Positions 30,110 through 39,384 of a stretch of DNA of 64,000 nucleotides are shown one piece after another. The stretch covers positions 1-64,000 of the forward strand of contig OMYA01000007.1 of the NCBI GenBank assembly GCA_900315175.1, in the 5' to 3' direction. Source of the DNA: an uncultured Bacteroidales bacterium (GTDB lineage Bacteria; Bacteroidota; Bacteroidia; Bacteroidales; F082). How positions within the stretch are numbered: position 1 is the first letter of the stretch; each line of letters begins with the position of its first letter. Under the pieces are notes generated by a model. That model was not told the DNA's origin and did no database searches. It worked only from the letters and a program-made list of their open reading frames with translations. A program made the translations under genes and the position numbers.

Positions 30110-31057
30110 TTATATCCCATGGCAAATGGATGCCAAAGTAATCATCTCCAGTTGAACACCCGGACTCATTATTTTGCTATGCATTATTTCTTCGAAATAT
30201 GGTTTATCTTCCGGATGCAAATAACTAACATGCCAATGCAAATCTTCTGGACTATTATTTGCAGCGTTTATGGCTTTAAAATATGGAATATCAACGTTAC
30301 CCAACGAATGCCCGAGAACATATATGTGCTTTACATCATATAAATCTGAGATGAAATCTTGATGTTGTTTCAAGATATCTTGCACGGGTTTTTCAGATAG
30401 TGAAAAGTATTCTTCTACACTTGTCGTCATCATATCCACTTCCGGCAGATGGGATTGGATTCCCTTATAATACTTTTTTGAGTGTTTGCCAGCTTGGCTG
30501 TACCATTCGTCGAAAGTATCTCTTCCATCGTGTCCAATTATTGGAGCATGTTTCAAATCAGATGCTTTCCCGTGGATATACAAGATATTTTCACGAGGAA
30601 TACCATAATGGGTTTCTAAAAATGGTGTATAGTTAAATGTTACAAATCTCGCATAATCATCTATTTGAAGCATTCTTTGGTCCGATTCTCTTTCCCATTT
30701 GATAGTTTGCACCCATTTTCTAAACCATTTTACAATATCACTCCACAGATTTTCAGCTTCACCTCTCACATAATCTTGAGCATAATACAATTCTGCGTAT
30801 GTATCATCTGCCGTCCAACCTTTAGGAAGCATTATTTCTCCCATTCTCAAAAAATAATCGCGATTTACGTCAGCCAATGCTTTTTCAAAATCTTTCCAAA
30901 GATAATCAACCTGACAGACGTTCGACAAAGTTTCATACAAGTTTCGATTGTTTTTCTTAAGCCACAACGAAAAATCCCAATAGCTTGATTTTACCTTGTG
31001 ATGCCGGTCAAAACCATTGCCGATTATGTATAAGACGTTGTCGAAAGGAATACTCAT
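30110..31057 (-). CDS. AbiH family abortive-infection protein
   Basis: This 315-residue protein carries the AbiH family signatures. NVLYIIGNGFDRHHKVKSSY is the N-terminal GNGFD motif and FVTFNYTPFLE follows in the middle. YIHGKAS precedes IIGHDG, and YVLGHSLGNVDIPYF closes the core. AbiH was first described as a lactococcal plasmid phage-resistance gene; its mechanism is unknown. The order of the motifs resembles SIR2-like nucleotide-binding folds. It is the last gene of the minus-strand series from 39081 and has a terminator behind it, 45 bases downstream of the HEPN-like gene. Confidence 0.82.
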   Translation of the reverse strand: MSIPFDNVLYIIGNGFDRHHKVKSSYWDFSLWLKKNNRNLYETLSNVCQVDYLWKDFEKALADVNRDYFLRMGEIMLPKGWTADDTYAELYYAQDYVRGEAENLWSDIVKWFRKWVQTIKWERESDQRMLQIDDYARFVTFNYTPFLETHYGIPRENILYIHGKASDLKHAPIIGHDGRDTFDEWYSQAGKHSKKYYKGIQSHLPEVDMMTTSVEEYFSLSEKPVQDILKQHQDFISDLYDVKHIYVLGHSLGNVDIPYFKAINAANNSPEDLHWHVSYLHPEDKPYFEEIMHSKIMSPGVQLEMITLASICHGI

Positions 31058-31102
31058 TTTAAAATGTTAACAATAGTCTTTTATCAGAGATCTTATCTTA
31101 AG

Positions 31103-31909
31103 CTATTTTATATCCATTGAGCAATGTTCCTTGATAAACGCCGCAAGTTTGGTGTGCGGTTTCAAAAACTCATCAAATGCTTCCTGAGCATAATTTGCCA
31201 ACCAGCATTCACTGCCCTCGGGGGGTTCTTCGCCACAATCGCGATAATCCATGTGTGTTGATGCAACCATATATGGACCATTCAAATAGAAAGTAAATGC
31301 CATATGCAGCACCATTATCTGGTGTAAGATTATATAAGCATTTTGAAGCTGTTTCTCTCGATTGTCGATGCAAATATCCTGACAGTTGAGTAATATGCTA
31401 CGATAGCTGCTAGCATGGACGTGATTGTCTAGAAAATCTCTTATCTTTTTCAGGTTCCCATTCCAGCCGAACCAAGGGTAAAGGTCTTTGGTTGATTTAG
31501 ATTCTTTCAGAACTCTTTGTATTTTTTCAATTTTTGGAATCCAGTACTGCTTCCTAAGCCATTCGTCCATCTCTTTAACTACCAAACTTTTCATCCAATC
31601 ATAATTATCTTCCCTAACAACATCTAGGTATATGTCCACCAAAACAGTATCAAACAATTTACGAATCAGCACAAAAGCATCCGTAATATGACCAATCTTT
31701 AGCAATGATTTTACGCTATCCAATGTGCTTCGAATGGACATATACACGTAAGAAGCATAATTACCAAATGTCAACGTTCCATTGGGCATGAAGCTAAAGC
31801 TGGTATCAGCCAAACCATCATAATAGTCCATCATCTTGTCAATAAGTTTAAATACATGATGGTTTTGATAAGACTCTTTATTTATCTCGCTATTTATGAC
31901 TTCAACCAT
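31103..31909 (-). CDS. Uncharacterised protein with a HEPN-like RxxxxxH motif
   Basis: I do not recognise a named family. The 268-residue protein is helical. Residues 50-95 (YASYVYMSIRSTLDSVKSLLKIGHITDAFVLIRKLFDTVL) form paired helices with a conserved-looking Arg. Residues 153-166 (LKKIRDFLDNHVHA) contain R157-x5-H163, the spacing of HEPN-type RNase or RNA-binding motifs. The gene overlaps the 3' end of the helicase gene by 16 bases, so it is surely co-translated with the Hachiman-like pair. If the motif is real it could be an RNase effector; this is inference. It is not part of the minimal two-gene Hachiman system. Confidence 0.5.
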   Translation of the reverse strand: MVEVINSEINKESYQNHHVFKLIDKMMDYYDGLADTSFSFMPNGTLTFGNYASYVYMSIRSTLDSVKSLLKIGHITDAFVLIRKLFDTVLVDIYLDVVREDNYDWMKSLVVKEMDEWLRKQYWIPKIEKIQRVLKESKSTKDLYPWFGWNGNLKKIRDFLDNHVHASSYRSILLNCQDICIDNREKQLQNAYIILHQIMVLHMAFTFYLNGPYMVASTHMDYRDCGEEPPEGSECWLANYAQEAFDEFLKPHTKLAAFIKEHCSMDIK

Positions 31910-34785
31910 CTTTCAACCCTTTCTATTGTCAGTTTGGGATAACCTTTTTCATGTAAAAAAGCTAAAATGCTTTCCATGTTATATGCCAACACAAGAGGAT
32001 CTATCCATTCTGAATGCAATACATCATGTACATAACAAGATATACCATGTACTGCCGTATGGTCTGACAGCCTTTTTGTCACCAGCTCATACTGGAACGG
32101 CGTCCATATTCCATATTTCAAATACTCAGGCCATTCATCCAAGAAATCGTTTTCAACAATAAATCTTTTCTTAATGTAAGCTACAAATGATCTGATATTA
32201 TCGGCGAAGTTGTTTTGAAGATAATTTGTCAATAACAACACCTCATCAACCGTCAGCCCTACCTCCTTTGCTGTTTCCACATATGTCTTCCCTTGCATAT
32301 ATGACACAGCGACCTTGACAAAACTATCTATATTTTTACTTTCTTCCACCAGACCAATTTCTTGTAGTCTTAAAGCAATATAATGCAAAAACACATCTTG
32401 CTTTGTTACATCAAACTCACCCAACTGTTCTACATCATCATCTGTTACCTTATCTCCCAATGTCTTATACTTCGCCAGCGAAAGACCTGTTTCCAAAAAA
32501 ATCTCATAATCACCTTCGGAAGTCATTTCACTTATTCTTAAATAACGTGCCTCAAACACCTTTGTAAGCATTTCTCTGTCGCTAACCGAACCCATTTTAT
32601 AAGCCAGAGACGTTTTACAGATTTCATCTACATTGACATGCTCGATAGTCACATCGGCGGCGTTTCTAGTAATCATCAAGTCAATACCTTCAACAAGCCC
32701 TTCCTTTTCCAGTAAAACATTAATTTGTTCAAGACTAGCCGACTGCCATTTGTGCATACGTAGAAGCGTAATAAGTCGATATAACGTACCATTGATGGGA
32801 TTTATACCTTCTGATTTTAATGCTTTTCTCACCAATTCTTCCGCATATCCTTTGTCACTTTCAGGCACTATTACCAATCCGTATTTCTGCTGCCCCGCGC
32901 GGCCAACCCTACCAACTATGTTTTTTACAGATGATACCTCCATGTATCGTGGTGGATTATAATTCATTGGCGACAACAAGTTATGGAGCACCAGCGTTTT
33001 TATTGGCATATTCACTCCTTCGGCCAATGTTGAAGTGCTTATTATCAGCGGCAGTGCTGAGTTGGCATATGCGTTTTCAATAACCTCCCTTATATCCTGC
33101 GGCAAATCACCATGATGATAGGCGAAACCATTACCAATATATTCTACTAATGGATAGTCAACACCAAGAAGATATCCCACATACTCCTTCACATCATCAA
33201 GAAACTCTGTTTTCTTAGAATAATATTTAGGATTCAATATCTTAATGCCTGATACTATTTCATTCAGTTTGGAACCAACCATCACACACCCAACCTTATT
33301 ATATTTTGTTGAAGAGTATATCATAACTGGCCCAGCTACCAAAGATTTCAAGGCCGCCATGCAAGTCACACCTGTCTTTCTTGCAATTCTTCCAGCACAC
33401 AAGTTCTTCCCAACAAACTCAGTTATTGTATAATTAATAGCATCAAGATTACGATTCCAAACCTCCAAGTTTATCGCACCATTTGCTTGTTTCGCTATTC
33501 CATATCTCAATTCACAGGGTCTGTATTTGCTTTTACCCACCTCCGATGCTTCACCACCGAGCCATACATTGATATCTTCAATATTGGGGATAATGGCCGA
33601 CAGGAACAGGAATCTTTTGTCGTTCTGCTGTCTCAATCGGGTAAGCAACAACTCATAGTTTATACCTCGACCTACATCGTCAAGCAACTGCCCTTCGTCA
33701 CAAATAATCAGGCTGTATTTTCTCAGTTCTTCATCCAAAACACCCTCAAGTGTAATAAATGTTTCGGGCGTTGACACTAGCAATTGGGCATCTTCTAGAG
33801 AAGAATCCCCCTCGTCAAGCACATTGCCACCATACTTGCAGGCAAATTTGAAATCAAGTTTTCTGCCCACTTTACGAAAGCGCACTTTCAATTCCCTACT
33901 CAACGATCGCAAAGGGGCAAGATATAAAATCTTCGCTTCAGCATTACGCTTCAATTCTTGGTATATCAACAATTCTGTGATGTATGACTTACCACCACTG
34001 GTAGCCAGTCCCAGACTGAACGAATGCTCAAAAGTCAACAAACCCCTTCCCAATGCATCACGTTGTGAGGGCAGAAACGATAGGATGTGCTCACTTTTTG
34101 AGTAGTCAACATATTCTCTCCAGTCTGTATCTGGGTCAAGGCGCTTTAAATCTGCCCATATATTACACGCTTGAAACTTGTGTAGCACATGTAATAAAAT
34201 GGTTGAATCAAAAAAGTCTCGCAACGACGAAAAATTTGATGCACCGACTTTCTTTTCATAAAACTCAACAATAAAACCAAAGACCACCTCGTTGCCAGTA
34301 ATTAAATAATCATCAAAATAACTAAGCAAGTGTGAAAACGTTCTATGTTCATCTTTAGTAGTTCTACATCCTGAGATAATATAAAACATCAGCTTAGCTG
34401 CATTTGAAGCATAGTTGCCAATGCGATAGTTCTTCAACAACAACGTTGCTATGGCCTCATAACCGCAAATATAGTAGATAGCAGCCACAAAAAGATGGTT
34501 GTTCGTCCTATTAACTCCTTCAAATTCTTCACAGGTATAGGTTTCGGAATAGACAATCAAACCCCTAGCCACTTCTGACAAAGAATGCCGAATCTCCTCT
34601 CTTTTCTGAGAATCGGCATTATGCTCCAAGTCATCGAGCAAGTCAAGCAGTTGAGTCAACAGGGTTATATAGAAATCGTCGGCACGTTCTTGGAAGTCAA
34701 ACGTTGCATCCGTTTCCACATCGTAGGCCCTCATCAACTCGTAAGCTTCAGCTTCAATGATAGCTTTTCTCAATACCTGTTCCAT
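31894..34785 (-). CDS. Ski2-like DEAD-box helicase, HamB-like (Hachiman)
   Basis: This 963-residue superfamily 2 helicase has LPSQRDALGRGLL as a Q-motif-like entry and SLGLATSGGKSYITELL as Walker A (about residues 258-273). YLAPLRSLSREL is motif Ia, LLVSTPETF motif Ib, LIICDEGQLLDD motif II (DEGQ), and FLSAIIPN motif III. AYHHGDLP and STSTLAEGVNMP are motif V, and IVGRVGRAGQQKYG motif VI. This is the Ski2/Hel308 pattern. The directly upstream gene encodes a PD-(D/E)xK protein, the pairing seen in Hachiman (HamA-HamB) and AbpAB. In that system the helicase senses damaged or foreign DNA ends and restrains HamA. Confidence 0.75.
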   Translation of the reverse strand: MEQVLRKAIIEAEAYELMRAYDVETDATFDFQERADDFYITLLTQLLDLLDDLEHNADSQKREEIRHSLSEVARGLIVYSETYTCEEFEGVNRTNNHLFVAAIYYICGYEAIATLLLKNYRIGNYASNAAKLMFYIISGCRTTKDEHRTFSHLLSYFDDYLITGNEVVFGFIVEFYEKKVGASNFSSLRDFFDSTILLHVLHKFQACNIWADLKRLDPDTDWREYVDYSKSEHILSFLPSQRDALGRGLLTFEHSFSLGLATSGGKSYITELLIYQELKRNAEAKILYLAPLRSLSRELKVRFRKVGRKLDFKFACKYGGNVLDEGDSSLEDAQLLVSTPETFITLEGVLDEELRKYSLIICDEGQLLDDVGRGINYELLLTRLRQQNDKRFLFLSAIIPNIEDINVWLGGEASEVGKSKYRPCELRYGIAKQANGAINLEVWNRNLDAINYTITEFVGKNLCAGRIARKTGVTCMAALKSLVAGPVMIYSSTKYNKVGCVMVGSKLNEIVSGIKILNPKYYSKKTEFLDDVKEYVGYLLGVDYPLVEYIGNGFAYHHGDLPQDIREVIENAYANSALPLIISTSTLAEGVNMPIKTLVLHNLLSPMNYNPPRYMEVSSVKNIVGRVGRAGQQKYGLVIVPESDKGYAEELVRKALKSEGINPINGTLYRLITLLRMHKWQSASLEQINVLLEKEGLVEGIDLMITRNAADVTIEHVNVDEICKTSLAYKMGSVSDREMLTKVFEARYLRISEMTSEGDYEIFLETGLSLAKYKTLGDKVTDDDVEQLGEFDVTKQDVFLHYIALRLQEIGLVEESKNIDSFVKVAVSYMQGKTYVETAKEVGLTVDEVLLLTNYLQNNFADNIRSFVAYIKKRFIVENDFLDEWPEYLKYGIWTPFQYELVTKRLSDHTAVHGISCYVHDVLHSEWIDPLVLAYNMESILAFLHEKGYPKLTIERVERWLKS

Positions 34786-34790
34786 AACCT

Positions 34791-35618
34791 TTAAGCATTG
34801 GGCAATTGTGCAAACACCGCCTGATAAAGTTTCTGCAAGTCTTTTATTGGAACAAAAAACACATTCTTTATCTTTTTGAAAGTCTTTAACAAATCAGATG
34901 GTATTTTATCAATCTGCTTGTCTTTAAACGAACTGTCAACTATAGCAACGGCTGAACATTCCTTGACAAATTTAACGGTGCAAAATGGTTTTGTAAACCT
35001 TTTTATTTTTTCATATTCATCTTTCAAACCCAAATCTTTACAGCGTGTTCTCAAATACAATATACTTTCTCCAGCCCTTGAGACGTGGTCTTTATATGCA
35101 TCGACTACAGCATCTATGAAAACACATTGTTTCTTTCCTGCCAAATAGCCCTTTGTAGCAGAATAACTACCATAAGGTGCGCCCGCCCTTAATTTAACTT
35201 CATACGTATACATAGCATCTTGCGGAGAAGCACCATTAGGGTCGAGTTTAAAGACAATCACATCAGTATATGGGCTAGCCGCATCCTTTTTGTCTTTAAG
35301 CCGCCATTTCATTGGGAAGAAAGTAGCATCGGTGCGAAGCACCTCTTTCGCAAAATAGTATGTCAAAATCTCACCGAAATCACCTGCCACCACGTCTGGT
35401 TTCTTTGGCAATCGTTCATCAATCTCATCACGACGTTTGGTTCCAAAGTCTTTTACTATCTGAACCAACTTTTCTTCATTAATGTAAGCTTCACGAAACG
35501 GCACTAGGCAATCACTAATAAAATTTGCTCTTTGTGAGTCATCAAACTCATAAGCCACTATTCCCAGAGACGCATATGAAGTTTTATCTTCTATAAAGTA
35601 TTTTGCGATGAATGGCAT
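34791..35618 (-). CDS. PD-(D/E)xK nuclease-like protein, HamA-like (DUF1837)
   Basis: This 275-residue protein has a conserved helix GDFGEILTYYFAKEVL (Glu83), followed by DVIVFKL (Asp119) and YEVKLRAG (Glu140, Lys142). That D-x20-ExK layout is the restriction-nuclease fold, and the GE-helix before it is typical of DUF1837/HamA. The stop is five bases from the start of the helicase gene. HamA in characterised Hachiman systems is a non-specific DNase released on infection. The assignment depends on motifs plus gene order; a different PD-(D/E)xK partner of a Ski2 helicase is possible. Confidence 0.65.
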   Translation of the reverse strand: MPFIAKYFIEDKTSYASLGIVAYEFDDSQRANFISDCLVPFREAYINEEKLVQIVKDFGTKRRDEIDERLPKKPDVVAGDFGEILTYYFAKEVLRTDATFFPMKWRLKDKKDAASPYTDVIVFKLDPNGASPQDAMYTYEVKLRAGAPYGSYSATKGYLAGKKQCVFIDAVVDAYKDHVSRAGESILYLRTRCKDLGLKDEYEKIKRFTKPFCTVKFVKECSAVAIVDSSFKDKQIDKIPSDLLKTFKKIKNVFFVPIKDLQKLYQAVFAQLPNA

Positions 35619-35669
35619 ATATTATATAGCAACAATATCCAAACTATAGATAAAAATCAATGATAACAA

Positions 35670-38129
35670 TTATTCAAAACAATTCTCCAATATCTTCTTA
35701 TACAAATCTGCATTGCCAAAAATCCTTTCTTTTTCTTCTTGTTTTTGTTCAGCAACATCATCCATGATTTCTGGTGGTGTATCAATCGGCACATTATATT
35801 TATTGGATGCGTATTCCTTTTTATGACCTTTATGTTTTGAGAAATAATCTAGTAAAACATCACTTATCAAATTTTGATGATATGTAATATCATCTTCTTG
35901 ATAGTAATCAGTCAGCACAGAAGCTTTTACAACACCTTGCAGAGCCGTATCATCACGGAATAACTCGTCGGTATTTGGCTGCGTCATAGTAACAAACCGC
36001 TGGAAGTTAAGTATAAGCAACCGCTGTACATTAGACGATGAGCCCAACAATGTACATTCAGAATCGTCTGTTTGACGTTCATGATAAGCTTCACGTTCAT
36101 AAATATTCACTAGAGCACGAGCCATTCCCTCAAATGAGTAAAACACCTCGTCAAAACTTACATTATTAATTACACGCTCAAACTCAGACTCTGTGTACTG
36201 TTTCAACATATTAATCTGAGATTTATTATATGCATAGCACATCAACGCCCGTCTAATTATATCATCATGCGTATTCAAAGCTGGGAGCAATTTTACCACC
36301 AACGAGACATAACGTTTTACCGAATTCTCTCCCATTTTATTAGGTTCAAAACTCATCAAGTGTAAGAACAAAGAATTCAATTTACCCTCTTCGCTCCATT
36401 TTTCGTACTGAGTCCATAAGTCATCACTTCCAGCTAGGAATTTCCTAACTTCATAAACTGAAATATGCCTGCTTGAAACATCAAGGGCAAAATATAGTGG
36501 ATAGCTTTCCGAGTTGACCAAATTTTTCGAATCCTTCTTGTCTGACAGTGTAAACAAAGCCTCTAAAATCACTTTTGAAATACCGTCTATTGGCTCTCCA
36601 TGATACGGTTTTATCCCTGGAATTTCTTTGTCGTCCTTGTTCAAAACACGTTGTTTTAATTTAAAAGGATAAATTCCCCTCCAATCCTCCTTAGAACGGA
36701 ACATTATTCTATCGGGGTCACGCTCCAAGATAAAATAAAGTGTTGGATCTTTCAAATAAAGAATCTTTAACAGCAATAAATCATCAATAGAAATAATCTG
36801 ATCAATATTGTGTTTGGAAGCGAAGAACTCTGCATCGTGTATAAAAATCCTAGCGAAACGTTTCACTTGTCTGAAATTGTCAAAAGACCTACATAAAATT
36901 CTACGTGTATATCTAGGCATTTTTTCCAAGTAACGCAGCAACATAGGATTCGTTACCATACGCTTCGCTTCGTCAACAAACACATTAAACTGGTAATTAT
37001 CCTCCATCTTCGGCATTACAAATTCGACTGAAAAGAATTTTTCCAGATAACGTGAAGGATCATTAATATTCCGACTTTCCAATTGTTGCCCCACATAATT
37101 CTTATCATAAGTCGCAATATATACAACATTAGGGAAATCCGCTGTATTGCGTATGAGTTTTAAAACATCTGCTATTTCCTGGCTAGTCAGACGGTCCATA
37201 TCGTCAATGAGTACAGGTATAATTTTTTTGTAATCCACTAAAAACCTACTAATAGATTGTTTTATGGTAGAAAGTGATTTTTCCCGATGTCTGTCAAATA
37301 ACCCAGCCATATAAACCAAAGATTTTTTTGTATAAACTGCATTTAACAATTCAGCATATTTTAACAATGGTTTCTTGATCGCTGAATAATTAGGTCCTAT
37401 ACTATCAATAAGTGTATTGAAGAAATCTGTTATTATTTGTCCTGTCTTAGAACTATTCCAAGGTTTAAACCATACTATTGAAGCCACTCTTGATGGATTA
37501 AGCGTTTTAAAAGAGGATTCAATCGCTTTTAAAAAAGTTGTTTTACCTGTTCCCCATTCTCCTGCTATCCCTACAGAATAAGCTTCCTCTTTTAAATCGG
37601 TTCCTAATATTCTTATAACAAGAGCATCTGCGTATGCCTTACGGTTGGCATCAACATGTGGATCGTCTTTATCGTTATCAATTGTAAACTTCTTCCCCGA
37701 ATGATTATTGTTACCATATTTTCGCGGTTTGACCAAAATGGATAATAAGCATACAGCTATGCATAGTAGAAAAAGATGGGACATTGTAAACCAGCCTACA
37801 ACTGGAAGATAAGTCCAATGCTCTGTACTGACGATTAGAAGTATTACTGATATAACGAAAAGCATTATTATAGTACGAGAACGATAACAATCTTTCCAGT
37901 GATTAACAACAAAAATTGTCGTTAGTAGAATGATTGTCAGTACAAGGCTAACCAACAACCAAGGTCTTGCAAGTAATGTATTGTATATGGTCTGCATTGT
38001 ATCCCCACATACTTGAGATATTTTTGTGTTTATGATATCACAAACCGAAAAGTATGCGATGACAACAATCACAAATAAGACAGAGTCAATTATAGACTTT
38101 TTGGTGGGGAATATCTTTTTTAAGAACAT
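35670..38129 (-). CDS. Membrane-anchored KAP family P-loop NTPase
   Basis: This 819-residue protein has four hydrophobic helices in the first 140 residues (DSVLFVIVVIAYFSVCDII, LLVSLVLTIILLTTIFVV, TIIMLFVISVILLIVS, LFLLCIAVCLLSILV). A KAP ATPase follows: Walker A GIAGEWGTGKTTFLKAIE, SIVWFKPWN, Walker B IIPVLIDDMDRL and sensor-like VVYIATYDKNYV. Insertion of membrane helices is a hallmark of KAP NTPases, many of which belong to defence loci. I start at the ATG at 38129 because the codon at 38144 is TTG. It is upstream of the HamA-like gene by 51 bases; whether it belongs to that system is not known. Confidence 0.82.
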   Translation of the reverse strand: MFLKKIFPTKKSIIDSVLFVIVVIAYFSVCDIINTKISQVCGDTMQTIYNTLLARPWLLVSLVLTIILLTTIFVVNHWKDCYRSRTIIMLFVISVILLIVSTEHWTYLPVVGWFTMSHLFLLCIAVCLLSILVKPRKYGNNNHSGKKFTIDNDKDDPHVDANRKAYADALVIRILGTDLKEEAYSVGIAGEWGTGKTTFLKAIESSFKTLNPSRVASIVWFKPWNSSKTGQIITDFFNTLIDSIGPNYSAIKKPLLKYAELLNAVYTKKSLVYMAGLFDRHREKSLSTIKQSISRFLVDYKKIIPVLIDDMDRLTSQEIADVLKLIRNTADFPNVVYIATYDKNYVGQQLESRNINDPSRYLEKFFSVEFVMPKMEDNYQFNVFVDEAKRMVTNPMLLRYLEKMPRYTRRILCRSFDNFRQVKRFARIFIHDAEFFASKHNIDQIISIDDLLLLKILYLKDPTLYFILERDPDRIMFRSKEDWRGIYPFKLKQRVLNKDDKEIPGIKPYHGEPIDGISKVILEALFTLSDKKDSKNLVNSESYPLYFALDVSSRHISVYEVRKFLAGSDDLWTQYEKWSEEGKLNSLFLHLMSFEPNKMGENSVKRYVSLVVKLLPALNTHDDIIRRALMCYAYNKSQINMLKQYTESEFERVINNVSFDEVFYSFEGMARALVNIYEREAYHERQTDDSECTLLGSSSNVQRLLILNFQRFVTMTQPNTDELFRDDTALQGVVKASVLTDYYQEDDITYHQNLISDVLLDYFSKHKGHKKEYASNKYNVPIDTPPEIMDDVAEQKQEEKERIFGNADLYKKILENCFE

Positions 38130-38148
38130 ATCAAGAATTGTCAATTTA

Positions 38149-38829
38149 TCAGTCTATATGCCTTTTCTCTCTAATCCATTTAGCAGTATCTCGAAACATA
38201 CTGTAGTATTCCAACTTCGAGTAGACTGCCACGGTTTGGAACATTGAAATGAGGCGTTCGATACCTATGTATGCAACACAAAGCGCAGGAATGATATGGC
38301 TCGAAGATGTATTGCTTGCATAGGCAAGGATATAATAGACCACAAAAGTATATAGTATTACAAACCTGGGCACAAACGAACTTATGAGTTTGGCAGGGTA
38401 CCACTTTTTGCCGGCATATTTCTCGGGGTTTAAAAATCGCTGAATGGGAATAAGCGATAGCAAACAGGCTATCGCAAGGATAATGACAAAATAAACGCTC
38501 TTGGGAATACCACACGTGTTGTTTTCGGCAAACAACAATAAATATGCAAAAAGACCGCCAGTGCAGAGCGTTGTATTGAGAATCATATAGATAGTCCAGC
38601 AATTGGTAATACGCTTAACCAACTTAAGACCATAAGGTTTGCAACAAGCTATGAACTGATATACTATCTTGTAAATCTGGAGTATAAATTCTGCGCCAAC
38701 AAGGACTGCCAATACCCCACTAGGTCCATATTTGGTAGCAGCCAACACAACAAGGGCTGTCATTATCAGAATGAAGACTGAACTTGACAGCCATATAGCC
38801 AAAACATCCGAATATTGCTTTAGCTTCAT
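38149..38829 (-). CDS. Six- or seven-helix membrane protein next to the KAP NTPase
   Basis: This 226-residue polytopic membrane protein of no recognised family has helices near VLAIWLSSSVFILIMTALVV, GVLAVLVGAEFILQIYKIVY, TIYMILNTTLCTGGLFAYLLL, SVYFVIILAIACLLSLIPI, VILYTFVVYYILAYA and IIPALCVAYIGIERLIS. The first start in the frame is TTG, so I use ATG at 38829 (MKLKQYSDVL). It ends 19 bases before the KAP NTPase start and is likely a partner of it. It could anchor the complex or be a membrane effector. Confidence 0.55.
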   Translation of the reverse strand: MKLKQYSDVLAIWLSSSVFILIMTALVVLAATKYGPSGVLAVLVGAEFILQIYKIVYQFIACCKPYGLKLVKRITNCWTIYMILNTTLCTGGLFAYLLLFAENNTCGIPKSVYFVIILAIACLLSLIPIQRFLNPEKYAGKKWYPAKLISSFVPRFVILYTFVVYYILAYASNTSSSHIIPALCVAYIGIERLISMFQTVAVYSKLEYYSMFRDTAKWIREKRHID

Positions 38830-38862
38830 ATTACTAATATTCCTACTAATCCACCACAACTT

Positions 38863-39081
38863 TTATTGAAACTCGATTCTATATGCTATTCGTGTTGGTT
38901 TTACCTTTCCAAGGAGACCTTTAACATAGAGATAACCATCGACAAAAACAGAGGCTATTTCATCAGCATATTTTGGGGAATACTTTCCAGCAATATAGTC
39001 CGATTTTGTTGGAAAAGAAGATTCTCCAGTAGTATGACATAATTTGTCACCACAATAGAAGTCGATAATGTAGATTGCCAT
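38863..39081 (-). CDS. Small uncharacterised protein, first gene of the KAP module
   Basis: This 72-residue soluble protein (MAIYIIDFYCGDKLCHTTGE...) has no recognised motif and contains two cysteines four residues apart. It precedes the membrane protein gene by 33 bases on the same strand, so it is likely translated from the same message. The start is ATG and the composition looks coding, but support rests mainly on position. Confidence 0.45.
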   Translation of the reverse strand: MAIYIIDFYCGDKLCHTTGESSFPTKSDYIAGKYSPKYADEIASVFVDGYLYVKGLLGKVKPTRIAYRIEFQ

Positions 39082-39092
39082 AGTTTTAGTAA

Positions 39093-39320
39093 TTATAAGG
39101 TAAGGATATCTTCATCACCTAATGGTTCCCACTCCCCATCCTTCGCTTCCAGCAAAACCGTGCCGCTCTCAAGGCATTTCAGGCTATGCCACTGACCGCG
39201 CTCGATGTTGAGAATCGTACCGCCGGGAATCATGTCTATCGTATCGGTAAGATTGCCGTTTTCATCATAAAAGTATTCAACAAAATGCCCGCGGACGCAA
39301 ACGCAGGTTTCACATCCATT
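39093..39320 (-). pseudogene. C-terminal fragment of a WbuC-type cupin
   Basis: Read leftward this gives a cupin end: VCVRGHFVEYFYDENGNLTD, then IPGGTILNIERGQWHSLKCL and GTVLLEAKDGEWEPLGDEDI, with a stop at 39093-39095. The RGxxxxxxYDxxG...IxxGxWHSL...GTVLxEAKxGxWxP pattern is that of WbuC-family cupins from O-antigen clusters. The N-terminal half with the metal-binding PHxH part is absent and an in-frame stop precedes the fragment. It lies just after the GNAT-like gene, so the GT2-GNAT-cupin order looks like the tail of an old polysaccharide locus. Confidence 0.75.
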
Positions 39321-39384
39321 TTATCTATTTTTTAAAGGTTCTACTTTGGTTAAGGTTATGGTTAACGTTAACGTTGAGTTAACG

